Shown here: in pieces, positions 17,455 through 24,979 of the stretch
Layout: the number at the start of each line of letters is the position of its first letter
Numbering within the stretch: the first letter of the stretch is position 1
NCBI GenBank assembly: GCA_023408315.1
Contig: JAEYKI010000018.1
Location: 28,271-92,270, forward strand
Source of the DNA: Bacillota bacterium
GTDB taxonomy: Bacteria; Bacillota; Clostridia; Christensenellales; Christensenellaceae
Reading direction: 5' to 3'
DNA: 64,000 nt
Translations under genes and position numbers: made by a program
The notes under the pieces: generated by a model
Database searches by the model: none
Told to the model about the DNA's origin: nothing
What the model saw: the letters and a program-made list of their open reading frames with translations, nothing else

Positions 17455-18022
17455 TCAATACCTCGTCTATCTGGCGGTACAGGTCCTCCGGCACCCCGTT
17501 GTTCACCAGCACCGCATCTCCGCGCGCCTCCAGAACATCCTGGGGCAGTTGGCTTGCCATTCTGTCCCGCGCTTCCTGCTCAGATACGCCGTCTCGCTTC
17601 ATAATGCGCTCCAGGCGCGCCTGGTCGTCCGCGCGCACCACCCAGACCTCGGTGCACAGCGCTTCCAGCCCCGCCTTGTGGAGCAGGGGCGCGTCTATCA
17701 CAACCGTACCCTCGTATTTCTCCAGCTTCTGCCGTATCTGCCATATAATCAGCGGATGCAGCAGCGCCTCCAGCCGCGCCAGCTCCTCCGGAGAAGAAAA
17801 CACGCGTTTGCCCAGTTCCCTGCGGTCAAGCGTTCTGTCTTCTTTTATAAATTCAGGCCCAAATTCCTGCACAATCATCTGGTACCCCGGTTTGCCCGGT
17901 TTGGAAAGGCCCCGGCTGATCTTGTCCGCGTCAATCACCTTGACGCCTTTTTTGGAAAGATAAGCGCTCACCGTGCTCTTGCCCGACGCGATTCCACCCG
18001 TCAGGCCAATCACGCGCTTCAC
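17447..18022 (-). CDS. coaE: Dephospho-CoA kinase
   Basis: 191 residues. The P-loop GLTGGIASGKST is followed by DADKISRGL and IDAPLLHKAGLE, all diagnostic for CoaE. It catalyses the last step of coenzyme A synthesis, ATP-dependent 3'-phosphorylation of dephospho-CoA. The start is GTG 18022, which overlaps the polA stop codon as GTGA; the longer open frame upstream is inside polA and is rejected. It is the second gene of the polA operon. Confidence 0.93.
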   Translation of the reverse strand: MKRVIGLTGGIASGKSTVSAYLSKKGVKVIDADKISRGLSKPGKPGYQMIVQEFGPEFIKEDRTLDRRELGKRVFSSPEELARLEALLHPLIIWQIRQKLEKYEGTVVIDAPLLHKAGLEALCTEVWVVRADDQARLERIMKRDGVSEQEARDRMASQLPQDVLEARGDAVLVNNGVPEDLYRQIDEVLNG

Positions 18023-20511
18023 TTCGCCTCCGCCCAGGTATGGCCCTGGGCCAGTCCAACCACCAGCGGTACGGATAATTCCGCAGCGCCCTGCATGCAT
18101 TCTTTCAAAATCCAGCGCACCATCTCTTCCTCTCCCTCTTTTGCGTATACAATCAGTTCGTCGTGTACCTGCAGGACAAGCCTGGAAGCCGTGCCCTTCA
18201 ATTTTTCCGCAACGCGGATCATGGCGATTTTGATGATGTCCGCCGCGCTGCCCTGTATGGGCGTGTTGAGCGCGGCGCGCTCCCCAAAGGAACGGATGTT
18301 GTAATTGGGGGACGAGAGTTCCTTGATATAGCGGATGCGGCCCCACAGCGTCCGCACGTAACCGTCCGCGTGCGCCTGCCGGACGATCTCGTCCATATAG
18401 CGCCTGACGCCCGGAAATTCGTCAAAATACCGGCGGATGTATTCGCCCGCCTTTGCGCGGCTAAGCCCCGTGTTGCGCGCCAGGCCAAAGTCGCTGATGC
18501 CGTATACAATGCCAAAGTTCACCGCCTTGGCATTGCTGCGCTCCGCGGGCGCAATCTCGGCAATGTCCTTGCCCAGAATCTCCGCCGCTGTGCGCGCGTG
18601 GATGTCCTGCCCCTGCGCAAAGGCGTCCGTCATGTTTTTGTCCTGCGCCACATGCGCCAGAATCCGCAGTTCTATCTGCGAATAATCTGCGGATACAATG
18701 CTGTATCCTTCCGGCGCTGCAAACGCGCGGCGGATGTCCTGCGCCATGTCCGTACGCACAGGTATGTTCTGCAAATTGGGTTCCACGCTGGAAAGCCTGC
18801 CCGTGGCTGTTGCCGCCTGCAAAAAGGTGGTATGCACGTAGCCGTTGCGCACCAGCGACAAAAGCCCGTCCACATACGTGCTCTTCAGCTTGGATACCTG
18901 CCTGAACTCTATAACCAGGGGTATAATTTCGTGGCTCTCCGCCAGGCTCTCCAGCACCTCTATATCCGTGGAGTAGCCCGTCTTTTTCTTTTTGCCCGCG
19001 CTCAGGCCCAGGTCCTCAAACAGCACCTTGCCCAATTGCTTGGGGGAATTGATATTAAACTGGCTGCCCGCCAGGCGGTATATATCGCCGGAAAGGCGGT
19101 TGATTTCTGATTCATACTTTGTTTTAAGCTGCCGGAGCGCGTCGCCGCTCACATAAAAGCCTTCGCTCTCCATGCCGTACAGCACACGCGCAAGAGGCAG
19201 TTCCATGCTGTAATACACTTCCGCAAGCCCGTTTGATTGAATGGCCTCACGCTGCTGCTGCGCCAGTTTCACAAGCGAACTTGCAGCCCAGGGAAGCCGC
19301 GCGCGGTCCAGCACAGACTGAATGTCGTACTTGGACCAGGAGGGGTCCAGCACCCAGGCTGCCAGCATCACGTCAAACGCGTCCTCAAAGCCTCCTTTGT
19401 ATATGTGCATCAAAGCCTTCACGTCGTGCGCTATCAATTTTTTATGGATGTGCGGGGCAATTGCGTCCAGCGCCTCCTGTAAATCAAACCCTTCGCTCAG
19501 CAGGTTCCTTTTAATGGGCAGCACATAATCCGTTTCACCGTCCACCGCCAGCCGAACATCCTCTTCGCCAATCAGCAGCGCAAATCCGCCAGTCTCCGCA
19601 AGTTTGGCAACGCCGTCCAAACCGATGCTTTCCGTTTTAATCTCGGGCTCGGGCTCCTGGGCCTCGAACCTCTTTAAGAATGAGCGAAAGTCGTATTTTT
19701 CGCACATAGCCTGCAAACGCCGTTTGTCAAAGCCGGAGAATGCGGCGCCCTCAAGGTTAAAAGGAAGAGGCACTTCGGTATGGATGGTTGCCAGTTCGCG
19801 GGACATAAGAGCGCTCTCGCGGTTTAAATCCAGCTTCTCGCGCAATTTGTTTGCGGGCAGCTCGCCAATGTGGCTGTACAGGTTATCCAGGCTGCCGTAT
19901 TCACCAATCAGCTTCAGCGCGGTTTTCTCTCCCACGCCGGGCACGCCGGGAATATTGTCGGAAGAATCCCCCATCAGTGATTTCAGGTCTACAATCTGGT
20001 CCGGACGCAGGCCGTAGTCCTCCTGCAGCTCGGGTTCTCCATACTGCTTCACCTCTGTAACGCCTTTTTTGGTAAGCACAACAAAACAGTTGCCGCCAAT
20101 CAGCTGCAGCGCGTCGCGGTCTCCCGTCACAATATACTTGGTTATGTCCGGCAGTTTGGACAAGGTGCCCAGAATATCGTCCGCCTCATAGCTCTCCACG
20201 CCCGCGTGGCAGATGCCCAATATGGAAAGCGCGTCGCGCAGCATGGGTATCTGCATTTTCAAATCGTCCGGCGTGGGTTTGCGGCCAGCCTTGTATTCTT
20301 CAAACATCCCGTGGCGAAAGGTTGGGCCTTTCTCGTCAAAGGCCACCACAATGTGCGTGGGCGCGTATGTTTCCGCCATGCGGAACAGCATGGAAAAAAA
20401 GCCGTACAACGCGTTGGTCGGTCGGCCTTCGTTGTCGGTCATCTGGGGCAGCGCCCAGTATGCCCTGTGAATCAGGCTGTTTCCATCTATGGCAAGCAAT
20501 ATTTTTTGCAA
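18019..20511 (-). CDS. polA: DNA polymerase I
   Basis: 830 residues. The N-terminal 5'-3' exonuclease domain has LLAIDGNSLIHRAYWAL, FDEKGPTFRH and GDSSDNIPGVPGVGEKTA. The middle domain lacks the Asp/Glu motifs of an active proofreading exonuclease, as in many Gram-positive PolI enzymes. The polymerase domain has SADYSQIELRILAH (motif A), RSNAKAVNFGIVYG (motif B) and LQVHDELI (motif C). It fills gaps and removes RNA primers. TTG 20511 is the likely start, preceded by GAGAGG at 7 bases. Confidence 0.94.
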   Translation of the reverse strand: MQKILLAIDGNSLIHRAYWALPQMTDNEGRPTNALYGFFSMLFRMAETYAPTHIVVAFDEKGPTFRHGMFEEYKAGRKPTPDDLKMQIPMLRDALSILGICHAGVESYEADDILGTLSKLPDITKYIVTGDRDALQLIGGNCFVVLTKKGVTEVKQYGEPELQEDYGLRPDQIVDLKSLMGDSSDNIPGVPGVGEKTALKLIGEYGSLDNLYSHIGELPANKLREKLDLNRESALMSRELATIHTEVPLPFNLEGAAFSGFDKRRLQAMCEKYDFRSFLKRFEAQEPEPEIKTESIGLDGVAKLAETGGFALLIGEEDVRLAVDGETDYVLPIKRNLLSEGFDLQEALDAIAPHIHKKLIAHDVKALMHIYKGGFEDAFDVMLAAWVLDPSWSKYDIQSVLDRARLPWAASSLVKLAQQQREAIQSNGLAEVYYSMELPLARVLYGMESEGFYVSGDALRQLKTKYESEINRLSGDIYRLAGSQFNINSPKQLGKVLFEDLGLSAGKKKKTGYSTDIEVLESLAESHEIIPLVIEFRQVSKLKSTYVDGLLSLVRNGYVHTTFLQAATATGRLSSVEPNLQNIPVRTDMAQDIRRAFAAPEGYSIVSADYSQIELRILAHVAQDKNMTDAFAQGQDIHARTAAEILGKDIAEIAPAERSNAKAVNFGIVYGISDFGLARNTGLSRAKAGEYIRRYFDEFPGVRRYMDEIVRQAHADGYVRTLWGRIRYIKELSSPNYNIRSFGERAALNTPIQGSAADIIKIAMIRVAEKLKGTASRLVLQVHDELIVYAKEGEEEMVRWILKECMQGAAELSVPLVVGLAQGHTWAEAK

Positions 20512-20594
20512 GATATTCCTCTCTTCGGCCCGCCCGCTTTTAGCAGGCAAACCTTAAGTTACTTCTTAAGAGTTGCACAGTATGCGCTTTTTTA

Positions 20595-20623
20595 ATTTTA
20601 TCATAAACAAAATGTAAAATCAA
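20595..20623 (-). promoter_or_regulatory. Promoter of the polA operon
   Basis: On the minus strand, TTGATT and TAAAAT separated by 17 bases, 84 bases before the polA start. Confidence 0.7.
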
Positions 20624-20634
20624 TTTTTCAATTA

Positions 20635-21171
20635 TTACAAAAGATGGTTCAATTGTAACATTTTCTTTAACTTTTGCCTTGTGCGCGCCAGCCGGGATTT
20701 CACCGTGCCCACCGGCACGCCCAGAATTTCCGCTATATCCTCGTAACTTTTATGCTCCATGTCCCTCAGAATAATCACGCTTTTGTCTTTGGGCGGCAGG
20801 GAAGCCACGGCTTTTGCCAGGCCGGCCTTAAATTCCGCGTACAGCACGTCCGTGTCCGGGTTGCCAAGGCTGCTTGCAGCGCCAAAATCCTCCAGAGGCA
20901 CGGTTTCCCTCCGCTTGCGGAGCATGTCCACGCATGCGTTTGCGGCAATGCGGTACGCCCATGTGGAAAACGCGGACGCAAACCGGAACCTGGAGATATT
21001 GAGATATATTTTTAAGATGGCCTCCTGCGCCGCGTCAGAAGCGTCGTGCGTGTTCTGCATATACTTGAAGCAAAGTGCGTAAATACGGCCCTGGTGCGCT
21101 TCCATAAGCGCGCAGAACGCCTCTTGGTTCCCTTTCTGGCTTTGCAGGATCAAATCACTCTCATTAACCAT
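20635..21171 (-). CDS. ECF-type RNA polymerase sigma factor
   Basis: 178 residues. Region 2 is seen in YALCFKYMQNTHDASDAAQE and FSTWAYRIAANACVDMLRKR. Region 4 is seen in LPPKDKSVIILRDMEHKSYE and IAEILGVPVGTVKSRLART. It has the SigW/RpoE-like size, with no extra domain. No anti-sigma gene lies next to it, which is unusual for the group. The only start that keeps region 2 complete is ATG 21171, which is just 8 bases from a TATAAT box. Confidence 0.88.
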   Translation of the reverse strand: MVNESDLILQSQKGNQEAFCALMEAHQGRIYALCFKYMQNTHDASDAAQEAILKIYLNISRFRFASAFSTWAYRIAANACVDMLRKRRETVPLEDFGAASSLGNPDTDVLYAEFKAGLAKAVASLPPKDKSVIILRDMEHKSYEDIAEILGVPVGTVKSRLARTRQKLKKMLQLNHLL

Positions 21172-21179
21172 TTGGAATT

Positions 21180-21209
21180 ATTATACTCATTTGCGGGGGA
21201 GCCCGTCAA
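21180..21209 (-). promoter_or_regulatory. Promoter of the ECF sigma gene, near-leaderless
   Basis: On the minus strand, TTGACG and TATAAT separated by 18 bases. Eight bases lie between the -10 box and the ATG, so the mRNA would begin at or within about two bases of the start codon. No Shine-Dalgarno sequence is present. Confidence 0.7.
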
Positions 21210-21263
21210 CCGTTTTGCCTTTTTGCAGTAATCCCGCACGGGTCTATTCTACCACAGTTTCTG

Positions 21264-21292
21264 TTGACATTACAGTGCCGTTATGCTATTAT
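21264..21292 (+). promoter_or_regulatory. Promoter of tRNA-Leu(CAA)
   Basis: TTGACA and TATTAT separated by 17 bases, 25 bases before the tRNA. Confidence 0.85.
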
Positions 21293-21317
21293 TTACAAGC
21301 TGTAAAAATAAAAAAAT

Positions 21318-21404
21318 GCCGGTGTGATGGAATTGGCAGACGTGATGGACTCAAAATCCATTGGTAGCAATACCGTGCCGGTTCGAGTCCGGCCACCGGC
21401 ACCA
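21318..21404 (+). tRNA. tRNA-Leu (anticodon CAA), CCA encoded
   Basis: Acceptor stem GCCGGTG/CACCGGC, anticodon stem ATGGA/TCCAT with loop CTCAAAA giving anticodon CAA, a long variable arm, and T arm GCCGG-TTCGAGT-CCGGC. The discriminator A at 21401 is followed by CCA. Confidence 0.95.
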
Positions 21405-21408
21405 CCAA

Positions 21409-21443
21409 CAGAGCCGTCGAAACTGACGGCTCTGTTTTATTTT
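21409..21443 (+). terminator. Terminator of tRNA-Leu(CAA)
   Basis: CAGAGCCGTC/GACGGCTCTG, a 10-bp perfect stem with loop GAAACT and a TTTTATTTT tail. Confidence 0.92.
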
Positions 21444-21611
21444 GTAAATACTGATAGCATGCCGCTATACGCAGCCTAAAGCAAGAAAACAACATTCTCC
21501 TAATTCATCAAACAAAGTAGGGCATCCTATGAATGAGACAAATTCACCGTCAATTACCAAACTGTTCATTGCGCTACATTTTTTCCGGGTTATCTTTTCA
21601 GTATAATCATC

Positions 21612-21926
21612 ATGCTTAGAAATGCTGTGGGCGCACTTGTAATGGTTATGTCAGTTCCCAGGTTGGCGGCGGTAATATTAACTCTGGTCGAATATCGGTC
21701 ATTTAGAGCGCTAATTGCTGCTTTTTCCAAAAAAATCACGCTGAAAAGCATCCTGTTTACATTTGTATCCTCTGTCCATTATCTTTTCTGTTTCGTACTT
21801 GCGCTGATTACAAAGCAAGGGACTTTATTCCAACAACTGGGCGTCCGCAATTATGAAAGCGCTTACGTTGATTATATTATCTGTTCACATGGATTTTTGT
21901 TATGCATGGCATGCTTTATGCTATAA
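21612..21926 (+). CDS. Possible small membrane protein
   Basis: 104 codons of mostly hydrophobic residues (SILFTFVSSVHYLFCFVLAL; ICSHGFLLCMACFML). No family recognised. There is no Shine-Dalgarno sequence; a TATAAT box lies 6 bases before the ATG, so either it is leaderless or the open frame is chance. It sits in an AT-rich stretch 42 bases upstream of the DUF3267-like gene. Reality of this gene is doubtful. Confidence 0.3.
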   Translation: MLRNAVGALVMVMSVPRLAAVILTLVEYRSFRALIAAFSKKITLKSILFTFVSSVHYLFCFVLALITKQGTLFQQLGVRNYESAYVDYIICSHGFLLCMACFML

Positions 21927-21968
21927 TTATTTTGGATTATTTATATGCTATAAAGGCAGGGTATACAG

Positions 21969-22544
21969 ATGAAGCTGCATTATAAAGGAAAATATGATTT
22001 AAATCCGGAAAACTTACCGCACGGTGTTCATCCGCCCGGAGCCGTTCCGTTTAAAGAAGCAAAGGATTCTAAAACATTCGCACGGATTATAAATATTTCG
22101 AGCGTAATATATCTTATACCATTGGCAGCCGTACTCTATCTGCGCAGTGGAAGCGGCTTTTTTTCTATTCAGTTGTCATTTGGATGTATCCTTGCGTTAA
22201 TTACTCTTTTTCCTCATGAGTTTTTTCACGCCATTTGTTTTAAAGAAGATGTTTACTTATATACAAATCTGAAGCAGGGTATGTTTTTTGTTGTCGGGCC
22301 CGAAACAATGAGCAAAAGCAGATTTATATTTATGTCAATGTTGCCGAACATTATATTTGGCTTTATCCCATATATAATTGCTTGTCTGTATCCGGCACTT
22401 GTTTTTTTAGGCGCTTTTGGCGCTCTATCAATAGCCATGGGAGCCGGTGATTATTACAACGTTTTTCACGCGGTAACGCAAATGCCTAAAGGAGCTAGAA
22501 CTTATTTATACAAATTCAATTCTTTTTGGTATATTCCCTCTTAA
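21969..22544 (+). CDS. DUF3267-like putative membrane zinc metalloprotease
   Basis: 191 residues with about four hydrophobic helices. The zincin-type motif HEFFHAICF lies in the second helix, a feature of the DUF3267 family of small membrane metalloproteases. A catalytic role is inferred from this HExxH alone; the substrate is unknown. ATG 21969 follows GGCAGGG. The codon use and base composition are more AT-rich than the neighbours, so recent acquisition is possible. No terminator with a T-run is seen on the plus strand; the GC hairpin at 22604-22625 follows. Confidence 0.7.
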   Translation: MKLHYKGKYDLNPENLPHGVHPPGAVPFKEAKDSKTFARIINISSVIYLIPLAAVLYLRSGSGFFSIQLSFGCILALITLFPHEFFHAICFKEDVYLYTNLKQGMFFVVGPETMSKSRFIFMSMLPNIIFGFIPYIIACLYPALVFLGAFGALSIAMGAGDYYNVFHAVTQMPKGARTYLYKFNSFWYIPS

Positions 22545-22596
22545 GACCATGGAGCAAAATTGCAGAGAATCAAAGCATCGTTCCTGCATTAACCGG

Positions 22597-22625
22597 CACA
22601 GAAAAGCGCGGCTGGGGCCGCGCTT
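22597..22625 (-). terminator. Terminator of the NlpC/P60 gene
   Basis: AAGCGCGGC/GCCGCGCTT, 9-bp stem with a 4-base loop, followed on the minus strand by TTCTG. Very stable; it may also stop plus-strand transcripts. Confidence 0.75.
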
Positions 22626-22654
22626 AAAAACGGTTTATGGATTGCGCACGCCGC

Positions 22655-23767
22655 TTACCACGGCCTGCGTGCAACCACAAAATTATCCCGCCAAAAAGAA
22701 GTTTTGCAGGCGCGCTTTACCACCTTGCCGTTTGCGGAAGAGGCGTCTATCATCATGCCGTCGCCAATATATATTCCGGTATGTCCGACTTTTTTGCCGT
22801 TGGTGCTAAAGAACAGCAGGTCGCCCTTTTCAAGATTGTCCAGAGAGGTAATCTTCTCCCAGTCGCTCACCTGGGAATACCCAAGCGCGTTATACCGGCT
22901 GCGCGAGGAACCGGCCTGCTTCAGGCAGTAATACACCAGCCCGGAGCAGTCAAACGAATTTGGGCCCTGCGCGCCCCAAACGTATGGGTCGCCCAGTTGT
23001 TTCTCCGCAGTTTCAAGCACCTGCAATATGTTGGCGCGTTTTTTTGCCTGTTTCTCTTTTGTGGCGCTCTCCTTGGCGTTGGGGGAATAAATCAGGTCCA
23101 GGGTTTCCGAGCCTGTTTTGCCGTCCACAGAAAGATTGTTGCGTTCCTGGAACACCTTTACCGCTTCAATGGTTTCTGTTCCGTAGTAGCCTGTTGCCTT
23201 GGACATATATCCAAGGTCAATCAACTGCCTTTGCAGGCTGTCCACATCGTTCCCGCTGGTGCCCTGCAAAAGCGTATACTGCTTTGCCTCCTGCGAATAG
23301 ATCAAATTTAATGTATCCGCATCGGCAATGCCGTTTTGCTCCAGAGAATGCTGGCGCTGGAACAACTGCACAGCGTATTCCGTCGCGGGCCCGTAAAGCT
23401 GTGTGGATTCGTCTATATCCATATAGCCCAGTTCCATCAGCCTTTCCTGAAGCTGCTGAACCAGTTCGTTCTCATCTCCCCGTTTCAGCGTGGGATCGGG
23501 CGTGGGGGTGGGCGTGGGCTCGGCTGTTGCCACAGACGGCGCGGCCTCGGGAGACGCCGTTTCAAATATGCCGGAAGCGGCCGCGCTGGGGTCTGTTTTG
23601 CTCACGGCGGTTACAGAATTGGACGAAACATTTACAACCACCGCAATAACAATTGCAGCGGCGGCGCCCATCAAAAGCAGCCTGCGCTTCTGCCAGAAAA
23701 ATTTCTTTAGGTTGTACAAAAACTTGCGGTAATTTGCTTTGTATCTGAATCTTCTTCTGTTTTTCAT
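22655..23767 (-). CDS. NlpC/P60 peptidase with two PG-binding domains
   Basis: 370 residues. A basic N-terminus and one membrane helix (LLLMGAAAAIVIAVVVNV) are followed by a Pro/Thr linker. Two PG_binding_1 repeats follow (LQERLMELGYMDIDESTQLYG; LQRQLIDLGYMSKATGYYG). The C-terminal NlpC/P60 domain has the catalytic Cys in SFDCSGLVYYCL and His in VGHTGIYIGDG. It likely cleaves D-Glu to diaminopimelate bonds in peptide stems. ATG 23767 follows GGGGG. The layout is the same as in the glucosaminidase at 12098, with the catalytic domain swapped. Confidence 0.9.
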   Translation of the reverse strand: MKNRRRFRYKANYRKFLYNLKKFFWQKRRLLLMGAAAAIVIAVVVNVSSNSVTAVSKTDPSAAASGIFETASPEAAPSVATAEPTPTPTPDPTLKRGDENELVQQLQERLMELGYMDIDESTQLYGPATEYAVQLFQRQHSLEQNGIADADTLNLIYSQEAKQYTLLQGTSGNDVDSLQRQLIDLGYMSKATGYYGTETIEAVKVFQERNNLSVDGKTGSETLDLIYSPNAKESATKEKQAKKRANILQVLETAEKQLGDPYVWGAQGPNSFDCSGLVYYCLKQAGSSRSRYNALGYSQVSDWEKITSLDNLEKGDLLFFSTNGKKVGHTGIYIGDGMMIDASSANGKVVKRACKTSFWRDNFVVARRPW

Positions 23768-23790
23768 ATTTTCCCCCAATATATACGCTT

Positions 23791-23819
23791 ATTTTAAATC
23801 TTTTATCATTATTTGACAA
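23791..23819 (-). promoter_or_regulatory. Promoter of the NlpC/P60 gene
   Basis: On the minus strand, TTGTCA and TAAAAT separated by 17 bases, 24 bases before the start codon. Confidence 0.7.
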
Positions 23820-23950
23820 GCCTTTTGGGCAAATTGTTACGATTTATTTACATTTCTATTTCATCTATGTAACGTATTGTAATTATACCCTTCTCCGCAT
23901 ACTTTTACTCACTCAACACTTGCGCCGTGCGCCCCCCATCAGGCGCAAAC

Positions 23951-23972
23951 AAAAAACCGCCGCAGGTGCGGC
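23951..23972 (-). terminator. Terminator of the DUF2935 gene
   Basis: On the minus strand, GCCGC/GCGGC stem with loop ACCT, then GGTTTTTT. Confidence 0.75.
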
Positions 23973-23994
23973 TTTAAACATAACTCTCATGTAT

Positions 23995-24786
23995 TTATTC
24001 AGAATCCCTGGGAGTTGCGGGGTCGCAAACCGGGGCCCTTATTTCGGAAAACATGGCCAATTTGGTCAGGTAATAGCACGTCTGCCTGTACTGGTTATCC
24101 AGATCCAATAACGTAATGCTTCCCAAGAGCCTTTTTTCTTTTATCAGGAGTATCAAGTCAACCAGGTATTCTGCATACCTTGTCATTTCGTTTTGAATGT
24201 CTGCCATCAGTTGCTCAAGTGCGGGATAACTGCGCAGATTTGTCCGGCGCAAGCCAATCGTAACATAAGACCGCAAATACAAATCCAAGGCCGCATTGGC
24301 AAACACAGACGCTTTTCTCTTGTATTCAATAAAGTCTATCCCAATTGAATCCTGCAAATGTGTTGCGCCCATATAAATTTTTAAAAGCCACGTTATGTTG
24401 TCTGCCACCGGGTTTATAATAGACGCGCTTTTCATATATGTATCCAGAATATCCATGTACCGTTCCGTATCGGTTACATACTCGTTTAACGTGGAAGAGT
24501 TCATAACAATCATGTTTTTTTCCGAAATCTGGTGCTTTAGGATATGCAGGATAAATTTTCTGAAATCCTGCACACCGCCAAAAACCTGCTGGTTGAACAA
24601 CTTCATCTGTTCCCCGGCCATCTTTTGCCTGGACCGCTGGAGTAATTCGTCTATCTGCGCAATAAAGCTGTCCGCGCGTTCGACTTCAATCCCGGCAGTG
24701 GGGTAAAGGGAATTTCTGATAAGCCTTGCATAATCGCCCAATATCTGAATCCAAAACTGATTTTCGCCGCTGATAGAATCGGCCAT
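23995..24786 (-). CDS. DUF2935 family protein
   Basis: 263 residues, helical, with the duplicated pattern of DUF2935: FWIQILGDYARLIRNSLYP near the N-terminus and a second helical unit in the C-terminal half. DUF2935 proteins are common in spore-forming Firmicutes; their biochemical role is not known to me. ATG 24786 follows GGGAGGT at 8 bases. It has its own terminator and no clear partner gene. Confidence 0.75.
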   Translation of the reverse strand: MADSISGENQFWIQILGDYARLIRNSLYPTAGIEVERADSFIAQIDELLQRSRQKMAGEQMKLFNQQVFGGVQDFRKFILHILKHQISEKNMIVMNSSTLNEYVTDTERYMDILDTYMKSASIINPVADNITWLLKIYMGATHLQDSIGIDFIEYKRKASVFANAALDLYLRSYVTIGLRRTNLRSYPALEQLMADIQNEMTRYAEYLVDLILLIKEKRLLGSITLLDLDNQYRQTCYYLTKLAMFSEIRAPVCDPATPRDSE

Positions 24787-24900
24787 AACGGAATACCTCC
24801 CGCAAATTGATATTCACTCTTATTCCCGCTCAATATATTCCGTTCATATTTTAATTCTTCAAGCACATCCTGCCCGCGCTTTGGGAGCCTTTTTGCGCAC

Positions 24901-24942
24901 AAAAAACCGGCTCCTATAAAAGCTTGTACCCGGAGCCGGTTT
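24901..24942 (-). terminator. Terminator of the chemotaxis receptor gene
   Basis: AAACCGGCTCC/GGAGCCGGTTT, 11-bp perfect stem, followed on the minus strand by TTT. Strongest member of the GGAGCCGGTTTTT group. Confidence 0.88.
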
Positions 24943-24979
24943 CCCCAATCTCTAACAGTATTCTGCGCTTGGCTTAAGC

